From Bacteroidales bacterium UBA5429 (GTDB taxonomy: Bacteria; Bacteroidota; Bacteroidia; Bacteroidales; WCHB1-69): a DNA stretch of 64,000 bases. Positions 50,578 through 59,292 of the stretch are shown piece after piece. A program made the position numbers and the translations under genes. Every line of letters begins with the position of its first letter. Positions within the stretch are counted from its first letter, which is position 1. The stretch covers positions 1 to 64,000 of the forward strand of contig DIRT01000017.1 in NCBI GenBank assembly GCA_002427605.1, read 5' to 3'. Under the pieces are notes generated by a model. The model made no database searches and was not told where the DNA came from. It worked only from the letters and a program-made list of their open reading frames with translations.

Positions 50578-51618
50578 TTACAGGTAGGCTGAGTTGAGTT
50601 TATGATAATCAGTTAAAACCATGATTTTAACCAAATCTTTAAATTTTGTTTTAGGTTCCCAACCGAGTATTTTTTTTGCTTTCGAGTAGTCACCTAAAAG
50701 GATTTCCACTTCTGTAGGTCTGTAGTAGCGAGGGTTGATTGCAACAACTTCTTTGCCAATAGATTTTAGAACACCTACTTCATTTACTCCTGTTCCTGTC
50801 CACTCAATTTCTTCACCTAAAACTTTAAAAGCTTCTTCTACAAACTCTCTAACAGTGTGAGTTTCTCCGGTTGCTAATACAAAATCCTGGGGGGTGTCAG
50901 ATTGCAGTATTCTCCACATTCCTTCCACATATTCAGGTGCATAGCCCCAGTCTCTTTTGGCATCCAGGTTCCCGAGATATAGTTTATCCAACTGTCCGGT
51001 CATTATTTTAGCTACAGCTACACTGATTTTTCGAGTTACAAAAGTTTTACCTCTCCGTTCACTCTCATGGTTAAATAAAATACCGTTGCATGCAAATAAA
51101 TTGTAGGCTTCCCTATAGTTTACCACCATCCAGTATGCATATAATTTAGCTACAGCGTACGGGCTTCTTGGATAGAATGGAGTGTTTTCATTTTGAGGTA
51201 CCTCTTGCGCCATTCCAAAGAGTTCTGAGGTAGAGGCTTGGTAAAAACGAGTATTGATTCCGGTTTCTTTAATGGCATCTAAAAAGCGAAGTGTTCCAAT
51301 TGCATCAACTTCCGCAGTGTATTCAGGAACTTCAAAGCTGACTTTAACGTGGCTTTGTGCTCCGAGATTATAAATTTCATTGGGTTTAATTTTTTCAACT
51401 AAACGATTGAGATTGCTAGAGTCTGTTAGGTCTCCATAATGCAAAAAGAAGCGTTTATCCAATAGATCAGGGTTATTGTAAAGATGATCTATCCTTTTGG
51501 TATTAAAGGAACTGGATCTGCGAATAATCCCATGAACTTCATATCCTTTTTCGAGTAATAGTTCCGTTAAATAACTCCCATCTTGACCGGTAATTCCCGA
51601 TATCAATGCTTTTTTCAT
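50578..51618 (-). CDS. gmd: GDP-mannose 4,6-dehydratase
   Basis: Gmd converts GDP-D-mannose to GDP-4-keto-6-deoxymannose, the first step to GDP-L-fucose and GDP-rhamnose. The 346-residue protein has GITGQDGSYLTELL at 8-21, the catalytic triad regions STSELFG and SPYAVAKLYAYW, and FLHYGDLTDSSNL. The length is typical. gmd-fcl probably feed capsule, O-antigen or surface-protein glycosylation. No GT or capsule gene is adjacent. Confidence 0.96.
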   Translation of the reverse strand: MKKALISGITGQDGSYLTELLLEKGYEVHGIIRRSSSFNTKRIDHLYNNPDLLDKRFFLHYGDLTDSSNLNRLVEKIKPNEIYNLGAQSHVKVSFEVPEYTAEVDAIGTLRFLDAIKETGINTRFYQASTSELFGMAQEVPQNENTPFYPRSPYAVAKLYAYWMVVNYREAYNLFACNGILFNHESERRGKTFVTRKISVAVAKIMTGQLDKLYLGNLDAKRDWGYAPEYVEGMWRILQSDTPQDFVLATGETHTVREFVEEAFKVLGEEIEWTGTGVNEVGVLKSIGKEVVAINPRYYRPTEVEILLGDYSKAKKILGWEPKTKFKDLVKIMVLTDYHKLNSAYL

Positions 51619-51643
51619 ACTTTTTATCAGGTTATAATAATTT

Positions 51644-52996
51644 TTATGATAGTTTTTTAATTATAGTTTCCAAATCGTATATCTCTTGCTCTCCGGTTTC
51701 CATATTTTTCAGTGTATAACGATTTTGACTTATCTCTTGTGCTCCAGCCATAACAACAAAGGGAATTCCTTTGTTGTTGGCATAGTTCATTTGTTTTCCA
51801 ATTTTTGCCTTATCGGGGTAGATTTCCGCAGCGATTCCTGCAGCTCTGACCTGTTGAACAGCCTTTAAAGCGTAGAGTTGTTCAGTTTCACCAAAGTTAA
51901 GGAAGATTACTTTGACCGGAGTGCCAATTTGTTGAGGGAAGAGGTTCATCTCATCCAATACGTCATAAATCCGTTCAGCTCCGTATGAAATTCCTACCCC
52001 TGACATGTTTTTTAATCCAAAAATACCAGTCAAATCATCATATCTGCCACCTCCGGAGATACTGCCCATGACTACACCCACAGTTTTTACCTCGAAGATA
52101 GCTCCGGTATAGTAGTTAAGACCGCGTGCCAAAGTGATATCGATTTCGGGCTCTTCAATTTGTAGTTCTTTACATATGTTGAGAATATCTTCAAGTTCAC
52201 GAACTCCTTCTAATCCAATGGTACTATTTTCGAAATTGTGCTTTAATAAATCCAATTTTTCTTTATTGCTCCCCTTAAAGTTAAAGAATGGTTCAATTTT
52301 ATTAATTGCTTCAGAGCTAATTTCTCGTTGGAGTAGTTCTTCACATACTTTTTCCTGACCAATTTTGTCAATTTTATCAATTGCTACACAAATATCAGTA
52401 ATCTTTTCGGGATGTCCTACAACTTCAGCAATTCCGGATAATACTTTTCTGTTGTTGATCTTCATTTCAACAGGGATCTGAAATTTTTCAAAAATCTCAT
52501 TTGTAATTTGGATCAATTCTACTTCATTCAGTAAAGAATCACTGCCGATTACATCAATGTCACACTGATAAAATTCACGATAGCGTCCCTTTTGAGGTCT
52601 GTCTGCCCTCCAAACCGGCTGCATCTGATACCTTTTGAATGGAAAGGTTAGATCGTTTTGGTGTTGTACAACGAAGCGGGCAAAGGGAACTGTAAGGTCA
52701 TAACGTAATCCTTTTTCCGCAATCAGGGGTGTTAATTGTTGTGCTGTGTACTCTTCCGGATTTACTCCCGATAAGAAATCACCGGAGTTGAGAATTTTAA
52801 ACAATAAACGATCCCCCTCTTCTCCATATTTTCCCATTAATGTAGAAAGGTTCTCCATGCTGGGGGTTTCAATGGGGAGATACGCGTATTTTTCAAAAAC
52901 TGATTTTATAGTATTAAAAATATAGTTTCGTTTCATCATTTCTAAAGGTTGAAAATCACGTGTACCTTTAGGAATAGATGGCTTAACAATGCTCAT
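51644..52996 (-). CDS. hisS: Histidyl-tRNA synthetase
   Basis: HisS charges tRNA-His. The 450-residue class II synthetase has motif 1 around IETPSMEN, motif 2 with RYREFYQCD, the histidine-binding LARGLNYYTGA and GGGRYDDL, and the C-terminal anticodon domain. It lies in the minus-strand run between gmd (25 bases) and GH57 (7 bases), so it appears to be co-transcribed with sugar-metabolism genes. No T-box or other leader is visible. Confidence 0.96.
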   Translation of the reverse strand: MSIVKPSIPKGTRDFQPLEMMKRNYIFNTIKSVFEKYAYLPIETPSMENLSTLMGKYGEEGDRLLFKILNSGDFLSGVNPEEYTAQQLTPLIAEKGLRYDLTVPFARFVVQHQNDLTFPFKRYQMQPVWRADRPQKGRYREFYQCDIDVIGSDSLLNEVELIQITNEIFEKFQIPVEMKINNRKVLSGIAEVVGHPEKITDICVAIDKIDKIGQEKVCEELLQREISSEAINKIEPFFNFKGSNKEKLDLLKHNFENSTIGLEGVRELEDILNICKELQIEEPEIDITLARGLNYYTGAIFEVKTVGVVMGSISGGGRYDDLTGIFGLKNMSGVGISYGAERIYDVLDEMNLFPQQIGTPVKVIFLNFGETEQLYALKAVQQVRAAGIAAEIYPDKAKIGKQMNYANNKGIPFVVMAGAQEISQNRYTLKNMETGEQEIYDLETIIKKLS

Positions 52997-53003
52997 AAGA
53001 TAA

Positions 53004-54194
53004 TTATTTTATTGTTTTTTCTAGTTGAAGTTTGACGTCATTTAATACATTCATGTAGTTTATAAATGCTTGATATGGTGAGGGGTATACATCAAAAATT
53101 CGTTTTACAGATTCATGCGGGAACCATTTTGTACTCATAAAGTTAAAGTGGAATGCATTTTGTAAACGTAACCAGGTTAATTTTGTGTACTCGCAGGTTG
53201 ATTTTTTATATAATTCCTCTAATTTAAAGAGTTGTGAAAAAGCTTCCTGTTGAAGTTCATTACCCAACCACTCATTGTGATCTTTTTCTTCACCTGAACT
53301 GGAGATAGCCCATGGCACATGAATTGTAGATTTAGTCTTGTTACTTTTTACAATTGTAGAAGGAGTACACAACTGATGGTTAGACGAACTTGCCAATTGA
53401 GATAGAAAAGCCTTAAAGAACTCAAATATACCATTCTCATCCTGTTGAACTAATCCTAATAGGTCATAATCCCAGAATAGGTTAACGAGTGGTTCCTCTT
53501 CAGGGAAAAAATCGATTGTTTGAATCATTTTTTCAGCACTTAGAGGGTATTGATCCCAAGAGGAATCGTTAAATCTAAAGGTAACATCATCCGAAAGGAT
53601 TGGATTACGCATCAAAACGTTCAGATCAGTTTTATAGGGGTTACAGTACAGGTATCCCGGGCTTTTCCAACCCAAAATGTGACGTGCGCCTTCGGTTAAT
53701 ACGGTGTGATAACCTGCTTCATAGAGCCACTCTCCAATCTCATCGGAATAGATCAATTCGGTGTTGCAAAAAACGGTAGGTTTAACACCAAATGTAGATT
53801 GGAGTATCTCTTCCTGTAGTTTAATTTGTTCCAGGAAGGTGTTTTTATTATTGAGTGAAGCCAAACTGTGTGTCAGGGTACTTCCGGTAACCTCTACATT
53901 TCCGGTAGCTATTAATTTTTTAAAGCTATCCAGTGCTTCCGGATAGTATTCTTTGAGAAGCATTATGGTGGATCCTGAGATGCTCATACTCAAATAAAGT
54001 GAATCCGGATACTTTTCTATCAGATCCATCATTAGTTGGTTGGCAGGTAAAAAGCTACGATCAGCCATTCGATGGATTAAATACCTGTTCTGATAATCAT
54101 CAAAATAGTTATGATTTTGATTTATATCGAAAAATCGATAAGTTCGCAGTAAATGGGGTTGAACAACCTGAAAATGGATACAAATTTTACGCAT
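53004..54194 (-). CDS. Alpha-amylase/4-alpha-glucanotransferase, GH57
   Basis: The 396-residue protein matches the short GH57 family. The N-terminal HFQVVQPHLLRTYRF motif is the first family block, and the nucleophile glutamate lies in FCNTELIYSDEIG near residue 145. The acid/base aspartate is probably in FWDYDLLG near 240, where other members have DYETFGE. It likely cuts or transfers alpha-1,4-glucan in the cytoplasm. It sits directly after the GT4 gene and before hisS. Confidence 0.85.
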   Translation of the reverse strand: MRKICIHFQVVQPHLLRTYRFFDINQNHNYFDDYQNRYLIHRMADRSFLPANQLMMDLIEKYPDSLYLSMSISGSTIMLLKEYYPEALDSFKKLIATGNVEVTGSTLTHSLASLNNKNTFLEQIKLQEEILQSTFGVKPTVFCNTELIYSDEIGEWLYEAGYHTVLTEGARHILGWKSPGYLYCNPYKTDLNVLMRNPILSDDVTFRFNDSSWDQYPLSAEKMIQTIDFFPEEEPLVNLFWDYDLLGLVQQDENGIFEFFKAFLSQLASSSNHQLCTPSTIVKSNKTKSTIHVPWAISSSGEEKDHNEWLGNELQQEAFSQLFKLEELYKKSTCEYTKLTWLRLQNAFHFNFMSTKWFPHESVKRIFDVYPSPYQAFINYMNVLNDVKLQLEKTIK

Positions 54195-54205
54195 AACATT
54201 TTGAT

Positions 54206-55489
54206 TTAAGAGTTTAACAATTGATTATAGATCTTTTTTAACCTTTCTGCTACTTTTTCCCATCGTAGGTCATCCACATCATCTTTCCCTTTTTCTCCCA
54301 AGAAATGAGCTAAAGCTGGATAATGTAAAATTCCATGGATAGCATCTGCCATGGCATCCACATCCCAGAAATCAACCTTGATAGCATGGGTCAATACTTC
54401 AGAAACTCCCGATTGTTTAGAAATAACTACGGGAACATAAGCTCTCATGGCTTCTAATGGAGAGATTCCAAAGGGTTCAGAGATAGAAGGCATTACATAA
54501 ACATCGCTCATTCCGAACATTTCATCGATTTCCGCTCCCCTTAAAAACCCTGTGAAATGGAAACGATCGGAGATTCCCAATTCAGCAACACGTTCAATAG
54601 CATTGTGCATTAAGTCTCCATCACCGGCTAATACAAAGCGGACATTAGGATCTCTATCGAGTATTTTTTTAGCACTTTCAATAAAATATTCAGGTCCCTT
54701 TTGGAAGGTGACTCTTCCTAGAAAGGTTACAATCTTTTCTTTTACATATTTTTTTCTAACTACCTCTTTAAGAACCGGTTCAACAGCATTATGCAGTGGA
54801 AACACCTTTTTAGCGTCAATGTGGTATTTGTTGATTACAATATTACGGGTCCAATTACTGACAGCACAAACGGCATCTGCTTCACTCATACCGTAGCGTT
54901 CCATTCCGTATACGATATCATTGATGTTATTTTCCCCTGAACGGTCAAATTCAGTAGCATGAACATGCACAATCAAAGGCTTTCCTGATATTTTTCTGGC
55001 TGCCACTCCGGCTTTATAAGTAAGCCAGTCGTGAGCGTGAATAATGTCAAAATCATACTCAGAAGCGATTTGAGCCGCAACCAGTGCATAATTTTCAACT
55101 TCTTGCATTAAATTCTGAGTGTATTTCCCTGTAAACTCAAAAGTCCTCTTCCCCTCTGATGCTTGAGTTACCAAGGTTCCGCTTCTCATTTGGTCAACCA
55201 ATTGATAATATTGATTGATTCCTACGTAGGGAACTAATTTTGAGTTGACTTCAATGAAGGAGACATTTTGAAAAAGTGATGTGATATGGGGTTGGGTAAA
55301 ATCCACAGCAATGGAACTGGCATCAATAATTCGGGTATAAGTTTGATCTTCATCTTGTGAAGCTTTAGGCATGACAAAAAGTACTTCTACATCATTTTTC
55401 GCTAAACCTTTGGTTAACCCGTAACATGCTGTTCCCAAACCACCTGAGATATGAGGGGGAAACTCCCAACCAAACATTAATACTTTCAT
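54206..55489 (-). CDS. GT4 glycosyltransferase, glycogen-synthase-like
   Basis: The 427-residue protein has the GT-B N-terminal start MKVLMFGWEFPPHISGGLG and the conserved HAHDWLTYKAG region. In the C-terminal domain it has the retaining GT4 motif SEPFGISPLEAM with the EX7E-type acidic pair. It resembles the Bacteroidetes GT4 found beside GH57 and debranching enzymes and is probably an alpha-glucan synthase. The donor (UDP- or ADP-glucose) cannot be read from sequence. It is 30 bases after the debranching gene. Confidence 0.85.
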   Translation of the reverse strand: MKVLMFGWEFPPHISGGLGTACYGLTKGLAKNDVEVLFVMPKASQDEDQTYTRIIDASSIAVDFTQPHITSLFQNVSFIEVNSKLVPYVGINQYYQLVDQMRSGTLVTQASEGKRTFEFTGKYTQNLMQEVENYALVAAQIASEYDFDIIHAHDWLTYKAGVAARKISGKPLIVHVHATEFDRSGENNINDIVYGMERYGMSEADAVCAVSNWTRNIVINKYHIDAKKVFPLHNAVEPVLKEVVRKKYVKEKIVTFLGRVTFQKGPEYFIESAKKILDRDPNVRFVLAGDGDLMHNAIERVAELGISDRFHFTGFLRGAEIDEMFGMSDVYVMPSISEPFGISPLEAMRAYVPVVISKQSGVSEVLTHAIKVDFWDVDAMADAIHGILHYPALAHFLGEKGKDDVDDLRWEKVAERLKKIYNQLLNS

Positions 55490-55519
55490 CTCTTTAGTTT
55501 TTTCTATTCATAACTTTTT

Positions 55520-57487
55520 TTATACTTTTTTGATCTCCTTCAGAGTGCCCTTCTCTTTCTCAATCAACCATTTTATTTGTAAGGCAGCTGCAACACTCCA
55601 AGCCTGAGATATACATCCTTTAGGTTTAAAAGGAGGATTTCCATCAGTAATTTCAGCAATGGTAGATACTCCGTAATCTTTCATAAAGGAATCAAACTGA
55701 TAGAGGAGTTTTTCCAAAACCGGAATCGCCTCTTTTTGGTGTACTGTAACCAATCCTTCAGCATATGGAGCTAATAACCATGGCCAATTGGTTCCTTGAT
55801 GGTACGCTCTGTCCCGTTCTGCCTGATTACCTTCGTAAAAACCTTTGTAGTCAACATCCTGAGGACTCAATGTGCGCAATCCCTTATCAGTCAACAATTC
55901 TTTCATAGCGATGTTCAAAATTAACTGTTTAATTTTTTCGCTGATAGGAGAGTAGGGTAGAGAGGTCACAATTACCATATTGGGGCGAATCTGGAAGTTT
56001 TTATAGTCACCATTTACATAATCTGCAAGGAATCCTTTCTCCTTAGACCAGAAAGTATCTTTAAAAACTTTTGGAAAACCTTTAGCAATAGGCTCCCATT
56101 GATCTATAAACTCATTTTCTTTTGCCACTTTTGCCAATTCCAAAGCAAATTGGATGGCATTATACCACAATCCATTAATCTCAACCTGATAACCGGTTCT
56201 TGGTGTAACGGGTATACCATCAACTACTGCATCCATCCAGGTGAGTGCTACTCCATCATTTCCGGCGTAAATCAAGCCATTCTCCTCCATTCTTATGTTG
56301 TAGAGCGTTCCTTGTCTGTAGGCATTGAGTATTGATTTGATAATTGCTCCGTAAGAGTTCCAAACCTCTTTTTTCATTTTAGTGAATTGTGCATACTGTT
56401 GTAGTGCTCTAATGAACCATAAAGGTGCATCTACGGAGTTGTAGGCAGCATTTCCTGTTCCTCCGATGTTTGGGAAAAGTCCATCCTGCATTTCATCTAT
56501 AATGCTGTCAATGACCTCTATGAAAAGTTGCGGTTTATTGAGTGCTAAGGTAAGACCAGGAAGAGCAATAAAGGTATCTCTTCCCCATCGACCAAACCAA
56601 GGGTAGCCCGCGACGATATAAGTTTTCCCCCCTCTTTTTACAATAAATTGATCAGCAGCATTAATTAAACAGTTAATGAAGGAAGAACGTGTGGTTTTCT
56701 TCTTCATTTCTTCTTGGAATAGTTCTTTAATTTGAGCTGGATCCATAGCGGTCGTACCGATAGAAATATAGAGTTCCTTTTGTTTCAATTCTATCTGCAG
56801 TTTACCTGGTCTCATCAGATCCTCATGCCCATCATATCCTCTTTTGATTTCTTCTTCATATTCCACATTATTGTACCAAATAGGCTCATGACGATATGTA
56901 ACAGGTTCTGAGGATTGAATGTATACCGGGGTATATTGATCATATAGACAATATCTTACACCATTTTTTACCCATTCAAAATCGGTATTAGCCTGGTAGT
57001 TTTTGAATGTTAATTGATGAATCTGACGGAAAGCCAGGAAAGGCTCAACCTGTAAAAAAGCAGATTCAAATTGTTCCGGAACAGTATATTTTATCAAAAC
57101 CCGATCCTGATCGGAAACAAAAAGCAGTTCTTTATTAAAAGTGAAATTACCCACCTTATATTGATAAGTAGGAAGGAGGTCGGCATTAAAACTCTCAAGG
57201 TATTTATGTCCTTTAGGGTGTAAAATTCCTCCCTTAAATTGTTGAACTCCAATATGAAATTCCATATCATTGATGATAAAAGTTTCATTCAGATTAGAAA
57301 CCAATAGATGTCTTTCCCCATCAATGTTGTCTTGTGGGACAATGAATAGGCCATGATATTTTCGCGTATTCAACCCCAAAATAGTGGTTGTTGCAAAAGA
57401 ACCTGTTCTACTACATCTCAAAATTTCTCTTTTTTTTGAGAAATTGATATTTACTAACTGCTCTTTGTCAAATTCAATATAAGCCAT
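55520..57487 (-). CDS. Glycogen debranching enzyme (amylo-alpha-1,6-glucosidase)
   Basis: The 655-residue protein has a beta-rich N-terminal domain (GDE N-terminal type) and a C-terminal GH133-like (alpha/alpha)6 barrel. GYPWFGRWGRDTFIALPG near residue 295 is characteristic. It removes alpha-1,6 branches from glycogen. With the GT4 and GH57 genes it forms the compact glycogen cluster common in Bacteroidetes. It is 11 bases after the nucleotidase gene. Confidence 0.92.
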   Translation of the reverse strand: MAYIEFDKEQLVNINFSKKREILRCSRTGSFATTTILGLNTRKYHGLFIVPQDNIDGERHLLVSNLNETFIINDMEFHIGVQQFKGGILHPKGHKYLESFNADLLPTYQYKVGNFTFNKELLFVSDQDRVLIKYTVPEQFESAFLQVEPFLAFRQIHQLTFKNYQANTDFEWVKNGVRYCLYDQYTPVYIQSSEPVTYRHEPIWYNNVEYEEEIKRGYDGHEDLMRPGKLQIELKQKELYISIGTTAMDPAQIKELFQEEMKKKTTRSSFINCLINAADQFIVKRGGKTYIVAGYPWFGRWGRDTFIALPGLTLALNKPQLFIEVIDSIIDEMQDGLFPNIGGTGNAAYNSVDAPLWFIRALQQYAQFTKMKKEVWNSYGAIIKSILNAYRQGTLYNIRMEENGLIYAGNDGVALTWMDAVVDGIPVTPRTGYQVEINGLWYNAIQFALELAKVAKENEFIDQWEPIAKGFPKVFKDTFWSKEKGFLADYVNGDYKNFQIRPNMVIVTSLPYSPISEKIKQLILNIAMKELLTDKGLRTLSPQDVDYKGFYEGNQAERDRAYHQGTNWPWLLAPYAEGLVTVHQKEAIPVLEKLLYQFDSFMKDYGVSTIAEITDGNPPFKPKGCISQAWSVAAALQIKWLIEKEKGTLKEIKKV

Positions 57488-57498
57488 CTGTGTATTTA

Positions 57499-58320
57499 TT
57501 AATATAAAATTTTTATTTTTCCAATACGTGTTCCTTTCGAACCGGTTTGATAGATTCGTGTACCGTTCACTATTTCTGGTTTTTCCAGGTAGGTATGTGT
57601 ATGACCCCCAATAATGAGATCTATTCCATCTATTGCTTCAGCCAGCATCTGATCAGAGATAAGGTTATCACCTACCGGGGTATAGCCCAAATGGGACAGG
57701 CAAATAATGAGATCACATTTTTCTTTATCTCTCAGCAGCTCAACCACTTTTTTTCCGGAGGCAATAGGATCCAAGAAAGTGATTTCTTGAAGTGTTGAAG
57801 GAGAAACTAAGCCACTTAATGAAGCGGTTAGCCCAAAAATACCGACCTTAACATTGTTAACCTGGATCACTGTATAGGGTTTTACAATCCTTCTCAGTTT
57901 TTTATTCTTGAACTTATAATTGGCGCAAACCACTTTGAAGTTAGCTTTTTTCAACTGTTTAGCCAATTCTGCTGTTCCATTGTCAAACTCGTGATTTCCC
58001 AAAGTTACGACGTCATAACCCATCATGTTCATCAACTCAACTTCAGCCGAACCCTTAAAGAAGTTAAAAAATGGGGTGCCTTGAAAAAAATCACCTGCAT
58101 CTAAAAGTAACATGTGAGGTTCTTTTTGCCTTGTTTCCTGAATTAATTGAAAACGGCGTAACACTCCTCCTATGTTTCCGTATGTTTGAGTTTCAATAGG
58201 ATCGATTTGACTGTGAGTGTCATTGGTGTGCAATACAACAATATGATTTTGAGCAATACATATTGTATTAAATATGAGCAAGATAAGAAAAAAAGAGTAA
58301 ATTTTGACCCATTCTCGCAT
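57499..58320 (-). CDS. Secreted 5'-nucleotidase-family metallophosphatase
   Basis: With the start at 58320 the protein has 273 residues and a signal peptide (MREWVKIYSFFLILLIFNT). The frame extends 37 codons upstream without signal-like sequence. Calcineurin-type metal motifs are present in order: HTNDTHSQ, LLDAGDFFQG, TLGNHEFDNG, SHLGY and GGHTHT. The 5'-nucleotidase C-terminal domain is missing, so only the metallophosphatase half is present. It is the first gene of the glycogen-hisS-gmd-fcl run. Confidence 0.88.
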   Translation of the reverse strand: MREWVKIYSFFLILLIFNTICIAQNHIVVLHTNDTHSQIDPIETQTYGNIGGVLRRFQLIQETRQKEPHMLLLDAGDFFQGTPFFNFFKGSAEVELMNMMGYDVVTLGNHEFDNGTAELAKQLKKANFKVVCANYKFKNKKLRRIVKPYTVIQVNNVKVGIFGLTASLSGLVSPSTLQEITFLDPIASGKKVVELLRDKEKCDLIICLSHLGYTPVGDNLISDQMLAEAIDGIDLIIGGHTHTYLEKPEIVNGTRIYQTGSKGTRIGKIKILY

Positions 58321-58339
58321 TGCCAATCGATATTTTTTG

Positions 58340-58347
58340 CAAATATA
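58340..58347 (-). promoter_or_regulatory. -7 element for the nucleotidase-glycogen-hisS-gmd-fcl run
   Basis: The minus strand reads TATATTTG followed by C, 19 bases before the preferred start at 58320. This position is inside the longer open frame and therefore supports the shorter start. Confidence 0.65.
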
Positions 58348-58422
58348 CAAAATTTTTATTGAGTTATTGGGGTGAAAATCGTTTTTTTTTAATAAATTCG
58401 CGGATGATATAAATTTTTCATT

Positions 58423-59229
58423 ATGGAACAATTCATTAATGCGGCTTGGGAAAATAGGGAGTTATTAAAGGAGTCTGATTATCAGAAAGTTATCAGGGAA
58501 GTGATAGATCAATTGGATCAAGGTTTAATCAGGGTGGCTGTTTGTTCTGAAGATCAGTGGATTGTGAATGAGTGGATAAAAAAAGCAATTTTACTCTATT
58601 TTTCTATTCAGTCCAATCAAAAGATAGTTTCCCCTCCTTTTGAGTATTTTGATAAGATCCCTCTAAAAAGTGGATTTGATAAATTGGGGGTTCGCGTAGT
58701 ACCTCCGGCAACAGCCAGATTTGGTTCCTATTTAGCACCTCAGGTGATATTGATGCCTTCTTACGTCAATATTGGTGCTTACGTTGATTCCGGAACTATG
58801 GTGGATACATGGGCAACAGTTGGTTCTTGTGCTCAAATTGGTAAAAATGTGCATCTTAGTGGAGGTGTTGGGATTGGAGGTGTTTTGGAACCTTTACAAG
58901 CGACACCTGTAATTATTGAGGATGATTGCTTTATAGGTTCCCGTTGTATTGTTGTTGAAGGAGTGCATGTAAAGAAGGGAGCTGTGTTGGGAGCCAATGT
59001 AGTGTTGACAAAAAGTACAAAGGTGATCGATGTTACGGGGAAAGAACCAGTGGAGTATAGTGGCTGTATCCCTGAAAATAGTGTGGTTATTCCCGGTACT
59101 AGAGTTAAAACATTTCCTGCTGGTGATTATCATGTTAATTGTGCCTTGGTTATTGGAAAAAGAAATGCGTCTACAGATAAAAAAACCTCACTTAATCAGG
59201 TGTTGAGAGAGTTTGAAATACAATTGTAA
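58423..59229 (+). CDS. dapD: 2,3,4,5-tetrahydropyridine-2,6-dicarboxylate N-succinyltransferase
   Basis: DapD succinylates tetrahydrodipicolinate in the succinylase branch of lysine and diaminopimelate synthesis. The 268-residue protein has an N-terminal helical region and a hexapeptide-repeat beta-helix with MPSYVNIGAYVDSGTMVDTW and HLSGGVGIGGVLEPLQ, both diagnostic. It is a single gene divergent from the nucleotidase. A weak -7-like TAAATTCG lies at 58393-58400. Confidence 0.95.
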   Translation: MEQFINAAWENRELLKESDYQKVIREVIDQLDQGLIRVAVCSEDQWIVNEWIKKAILLYFSIQSNQKIVSPPFEYFDKIPLKSGFDKLGVRVVPPATARFGSYLAPQVILMPSYVNIGAYVDSGTMVDTWATVGSCAQIGKNVHLSGGVGIGGVLEPLQATPVIIEDDCFIGSRCIVVEGVHVKKGAVLGANVVLTKSTKVIDVTGKEPVEYSGCIPENSVVIPGTRVKTFPAGDYHVNCALVIGKRNASTDKKTSLNQVLREFEIQL

Positions 59230-59292
59230 AATAGAAATAGAATTATTAATAAAATTGTTTTTTTATGTGAATTGATTTGTAACCCGTCAGAC

